Translations under genes and position numbers: made by a program
Part shown: positions 61,255 through 64,000 of the stretch, piece by piece
How the letters are laid out: each line of letters starts with the position of its first letter
Numbering within the stretch: the first letter of the stretch is position 1
NCBI GenBank assembly: GCA_965279315.1
Contig: OZ257145.1
Span: 1,798,001-1,862,000 of the forward strand
Reading direction: 5' to 3'
DNA from: JAPWJZ01 sp965279315
GTDB lineage: Bacteria > Pseudomonadota > Alphaproteobacteria > Micavibrionales > UBA2020
Length of the DNA: 64,000 bases
Notes under the pieces: generated by a model
Told to the model about the DNA's origin: nothing
Seen by the model: only the letters and a program-made list of their open reading frames with translations
Databases searched by the model: none

Positions 61255-63087
61255 ATGACACTCCCGCAACAGCGTCCTCAAGGCTCGCACGGCCCGCTCG
61301 ATATCCTGCGCAAAACCTATGGATATGACAGTTTCCGCGGCCCGCAGGCGGAAATCATCGACTATGTGATATCGGGCAAAAACGCCTTCGTCCTGATGCC
61401 GACGGGCGGTGGGAAATCGTTGTGCTACCAGATACCGTCCCTGATCCGCGATGGCGTCGGCATCATTATTTCGCCGTTGATCGCGCTGATGCAGGATCAG
61501 GTAGAAGCGTTGAAGCAGCTGGGCATCCGCGCCGCCGCGCTCAATTCCGTCATGCCGCCCGACCAGCAGCGCCAGACCGAGAGGATGCTGGTGGAGGGCG
61601 AGATCGACATGGTCTATGTCGCGCCCGAGAGATTGTTAATGGATGATTTCCAGCGGCTGATCGATAACGCCAAAATCGCCCTGTTCGCGATTGACGAAGC
61701 GCATTGCATGTCGCAATGGGGCCACGATTTCCGGCCCCATTACGCGCAGTTGAGCCAGCTGGCGGAGCGTTTCCCCCATATCCCCCGCATCGCCCTGACC
61801 GCGACCGCCGATGCGCCGACGCGCAAGGACATTATCAATTTCCTGCAATTGCAGGACGGCGGCAGTTTCATATCCGGCTTCGACCGCCCGAACATCCATT
61901 ACACGATTGCGGTCAAGGACAGCGCGAAACAGCAGGTGCTGGCGTTTATCAAGAACAATCACGCGAAGCACAGCGGCATCGTCTATTGCCTGTCGCGCCA
62001 GTCGGTCGAGGACACGGCGGCATGGCTGTGCGAAGAAGGCTTCAAGGCGTTGCCCTATCACGCCGGTTTGCCGGCGGAGGTGCGGGCGAAAAACCAGCAG
62101 AAATTCCTGCGCGAAGAAAAGATCATCATGGTCGCCACCATCGCTTTCGGCATGGGCATCGACAAGCCCGATGTGCGGTTTGTGGCGCATATGAACATCC
62201 CGAAAAATATCGAGGCGTATTATCAGGAAACGGGCCGCGCGGGCCGCGACGGGCTGCCGTCGAACGCCTTCATGGTATATGGCCTGAATGATTCCGCCAT
62301 GCAGCGCAATTTTATCGAGCAATCGAACGCGCCCGACGCCCAGAAACGCATCGAGCACCAGAAACTGAACGCGCTGCTGGGCCTGTGCGAGGCTGCGCAT
62401 TGCCGCCGTCAGGTGATACTGGAATATTTCGGCGACAAGGCGAAACCCTGCGGCAATTGCGACACCTGCCAGAACCCCCCTGAAACTTTTGATGGCACGA
62501 TTGCGGCGCAAAAGGCGCTGTCTTGCGTCTACCGCACCGGCCAGCGTTTCGGCGTTTCTTATGTCGTCGATGTGCTGCTGGGCAAGGCGGACGAACGCAT
62601 GAAGAAATTCGGCCATGACCAGATCACGACATTCAATATCGGCGGTGAATACAGCAAAACCGAATGGCAGGGCATTTTCCGGCAGCTGGTCGCGCTCAAC
62701 CTGCTGGCCGTCGATGTGGCGGAACATGGCGGGCTGTTCATCACTCCCGCGGGGCAGGCCTTCCTGAAGGAAAAAAGCCCGGTCAAACTGCGCAAGCAGG
62801 AAGCTCGCAAGGATGCGCGCAAGGCGCTGATGAAAAAAGAGGCGGAAGATTTCTACGGCCAGGAAATGAACCAGCCGTTGTTCGACGCCCTGCGCGAGGC
62901 ACGCATGGAGTTGGCGAAGCAACAGAACGTGCCGCCCTATGTCATTTTTCACGACAAAACCTTGCGCGAAATGGCGGTGTTCAAGCCCGGCTCCCGCTCT
63001 GCACTGATGGAAATCAGCGGCATGGGCGAGCGCAAGATGGACCGCTACGGCCAGATCTTCCTCGACGTCATCCGCAAGCACAAATAA
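61255..63087 (+). CDS. recQ: ATP-dependent DNA helicase RecQ
   Basis: A 610-residue helicase. Superfamily 2 motifs: I MPTGGGKSLCYQ, II DEAH, III LTATADA, V-VI around ATIAFGMGIDKPDVRFV and YQETGRAGRDG. The RecQ zinc site has CEAAHCRRQ and CGNCDTC; winged helix and a C-terminal HRDC domain (about 535-610) follow. It unwinds DNA 3'-5' in recombination and repair. The length is standard. ATG at 61255 with no leader (see promoter). Confidence 0.96.
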   Translation: MTLPQQRPQGSHGPLDILRKTYGYDSFRGPQAEIIDYVISGKNAFVLMPTGGGKSLCYQIPSLIRDGVGIIISPLIALMQDQVEALKQLGIRAAALNSVMPPDQQRQTERMLVEGEIDMVYVAPERLLMDDFQRLIDNAKIALFAIDEAHCMSQWGHDFRPHYAQLSQLAERFPHIPRIALTATADAPTRKDIINFLQLQDGGSFISGFDRPNIHYTIAVKDSAKQQVLAFIKNNHAKHSGIVYCLSRQSVEDTAAWLCEEGFKALPYHAGLPAEVRAKNQQKFLREEKIIMVATIAFGMGIDKPDVRFVAHMNIPKNIEAYYQETGRAGRDGLPSNAFMVYGLNDSAMQRNFIEQSNAPDAQKRIEHQKLNALLGLCEAAHCRRQVILEYFGDKAKPCGNCDTCQNPPETFDGTIAAQKALSCVYRTGQRFGVSYVVDVLLGKADERMKKFGHDQITTFNIGGEYSKTEWQGIFRQLVALNLLAVDVAEHGGLFITPAGQAFLKEKSPVKLRKQEARKDARKALMKKEAEDFYGQEMNQPLFDALREARMELAKQQNVPPYVIFHDKTLREMAVFKPGSRSALMEISGMGERKMDRYGQIFLDVIRKHK

Positions 63088-63188
63088 TTTTTCAGAATAC
63101 TGTTTTCAGAACCGCCGCTTCCCCTGTAAATGAACGGGCGTTTGGGGTATCCTCCTGCACAGGATTTTAACGTTCAGGAGATACGACG

Positions 63189-64000
63189 ATGGCACGCATT
63201 GCAGGTTCACCCGGTAACGACACGCTGACGGGTCTGGCAGGGCGCGACCTGCTGGTCGGCCTCGCCGGCAACGATACGCTTGACGGCGATGCGGGCGCCG
63301 ACCGGATGGAAGGCGGCGCCGGCAGCGACCTTTACATTGTCGATGATGTCGACGACCTGATCTTTGAAACCGGCGCCGAAATTGACAGCGTGGAATCATC
63401 CGTTGATTATGCGCTTGCCGCCAACGTCGAAAACCTCACGCTGACCGGCGGCGTCGCGCTTGCGGGTACGGGGAATGCAGGCGTGAACGTCATCACGGGC
63501 AACGCGCTCGATAACACGCTGAATGGCGGGCTTGGCAACGATACGCTGGCGGGTGGCGACGGCGCGGATACGCTGATTGGCGGCGCGGGCAATGACCGGA
63601 TGCAGGGCGGCAATGGCGACGACCTTTATATCGTCGATGCCACGGGCGATGTAGTCGATGAAGCAGGCGGCAGCGGCACCGATACCGTGCAGTCCAGCGT
63701 GACATATACGCTATCGGCGGGCGTTGAAATCCTGACGCTGACCGGCCTGCTCGTCGCCAGCGGCAGCGGCAATGCGGCCGACAACACCATCACGGGCAAC
63801 GGCGCGGTCAACACGCTGACGGGCCTGGGGGGCAATGATACGCTGGATGGCGGCATTGGCGCGGACAAGCTGGTGGGCGGCCTGGGCGACGATGTTTACA
63901 TGGTCGATAACAAGGACCTGATCATTGAACTTGCGGGCGAAGGCACGGACAGCGTCATTTCGACGGTCAGCTATACCCTTGCCGCGAATATTGAAAAGCT
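63189..64000 (+). CDS. RTX (hemolysin-type calcium-binding) repeat protein, N-terminal part
   Basis: 270 codons are open to the right edge. ATG at 63189 has AGGAG upstream. The product starts directly with calcium nonapeptides (GNDTLTG, GGAGSDLYIVDD, GGAGNDRMQGG, GGIGADKLVGG) and has no leader, as in type I-secreted proteins. Units of about 90-98 residues repeat three times, each a beta-roll segment, an LYIVD strand, and a TxTLxxxVExLTLTG block. Function of the whole protein (adhesin, protease, other) cannot be told; the C-terminal secretion signal is outside. Confidence 0.88.
   Translation, partial: MARIAGSPGNDTLTGLAGRDLLVGLAGNDTLDGDAGADRMEGGAGSDLYIVDDVDDLIFETGAEIDSVESSVDYALAANVENLTLTGGVALAGTGNAGVNVITGNALDNTLNGGLGNDTLAGGDGADTLIGGAGNDRMQGGNGDDLYIVDATGDVVDEAGGSGTDTVQSSVTYTLSAGVEILTLTGLLVASGSGNAADNTITGNGAVNTLTGLGGNDTLDGGIGADKLVGGLGDDVYMVDNKDLIIELAGEGTDSVISTVSYTLAANIEK

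Noticed and set aside
63189..64000. CRISPR-like or tandem DNA repeat
   Set aside because: The repetition comes from degenerate RTX protein motifs, not identical spaced DNA repeats.

Overview
The window is a 64 kb stretch of GC-rich (roughly 60%), densely packed bacterial DNA. Gene content points to an alphaproteobacterium: RadC, RecO, ParC and PurB neighbours of that type, an alphaproteobacterial HExxH 'vgr-related' peptidase, MaoC and DmdC-like acyl-CoA dehydrogenase genes, many ATGA or GTGA stop/start overlaps, and few insertions. The exact order cannot be fixed from the sequence; a Micavibrio- or Rhodospirillales-like lineage is only a guess. No rRNA, tRNA, IS element, prophage or CRISPR array was recognised. 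The left edge cuts a serpin gene and the right edge cuts an RTX repeat gene.

Region by region. 1-3.1 kb: 5' part of a bacterial serpin, a CinA-type MoCF protein, map, radC, a DUF1328 mini-protein and a strong terminator. 3.2-6.1 kb: an ECF sigma factor overlapping a membrane protein with a possible anti-sigma-like head and a von Willebrand A body. 6.2-9.3 kb: a membrane protein, a MaoC hot-dog protein and an acyl-CoA dehydrogenase. 9.3-17.0 kb: AsmA, YihY, purB, recO, parC. 17.1-19.2 kb: three unknown genes. 19.2-24.9 kb (minus strand): an apparent operon NUDIX - sulfurtransferase - cystathionine lyase - membrane CbbX/SpoVK-like AAA ATPase - small membrane protein - second AAA ATPase. 25-31 kb: an SGNH hydrolase, a complete macA-macB-nodT tripartite exporter, and an ArsR repressor with a palindromic site. 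31-37.6 kb: DUF4166 and saccharopine-dehydrogenase-like genes, then a polyamine ABC importer with two tandem binding proteins.

37.6-46.3 kb is a transport and signalling block: an ABC exporter with two paralogous large permeases, CheY-like and CheX-like proteins, a degenerate EAL-like protein, a receiver-kinase hybrid whose start lies behind a hairpin, and two overlapping response regulators, followed by a DCC-family protein. 46.5-48.9 kb pairs a membrane PQQ-like propeller with a protein ending in a stand-alone PEP-utiliser swivelling histidine domain. 49.5-50.2 kb is a PIN-type toxin-antitoxin pair.

50.3-58.0 kb is a compact eight-gene kynurenine-degradation operon. Its enzymes are 2-aminomuconate semialdehyde dehydrogenase, 2-aminomuconate deaminase, 3-hydroxyanthranilate dioxygenase, ACMSD, a formamidase-like cyclase, kynureninase and kynurenine 3-monooxygenase, led by an SDR protein that lacks the SDR catalytic Tyr and Lys. 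Together they would take N-formylkynurenine to oxalocrotonate-level intermediates; tryptophan dioxygenase is not in the window. 58-64 kb holds a Cys-rich secreted protein, a secreted PHB-depolymerase-like esterase, a nitronate monooxygenase-like protein, the HExxH peptidase, recQ behind a possible leaderless promoter, and the RTX gene.

The least explained modules are the dual AAA-ATPase operon, the propeller plus swivelling-histidine pair, and the twin-permease ABC system next to the CheX/EAL-like genes.
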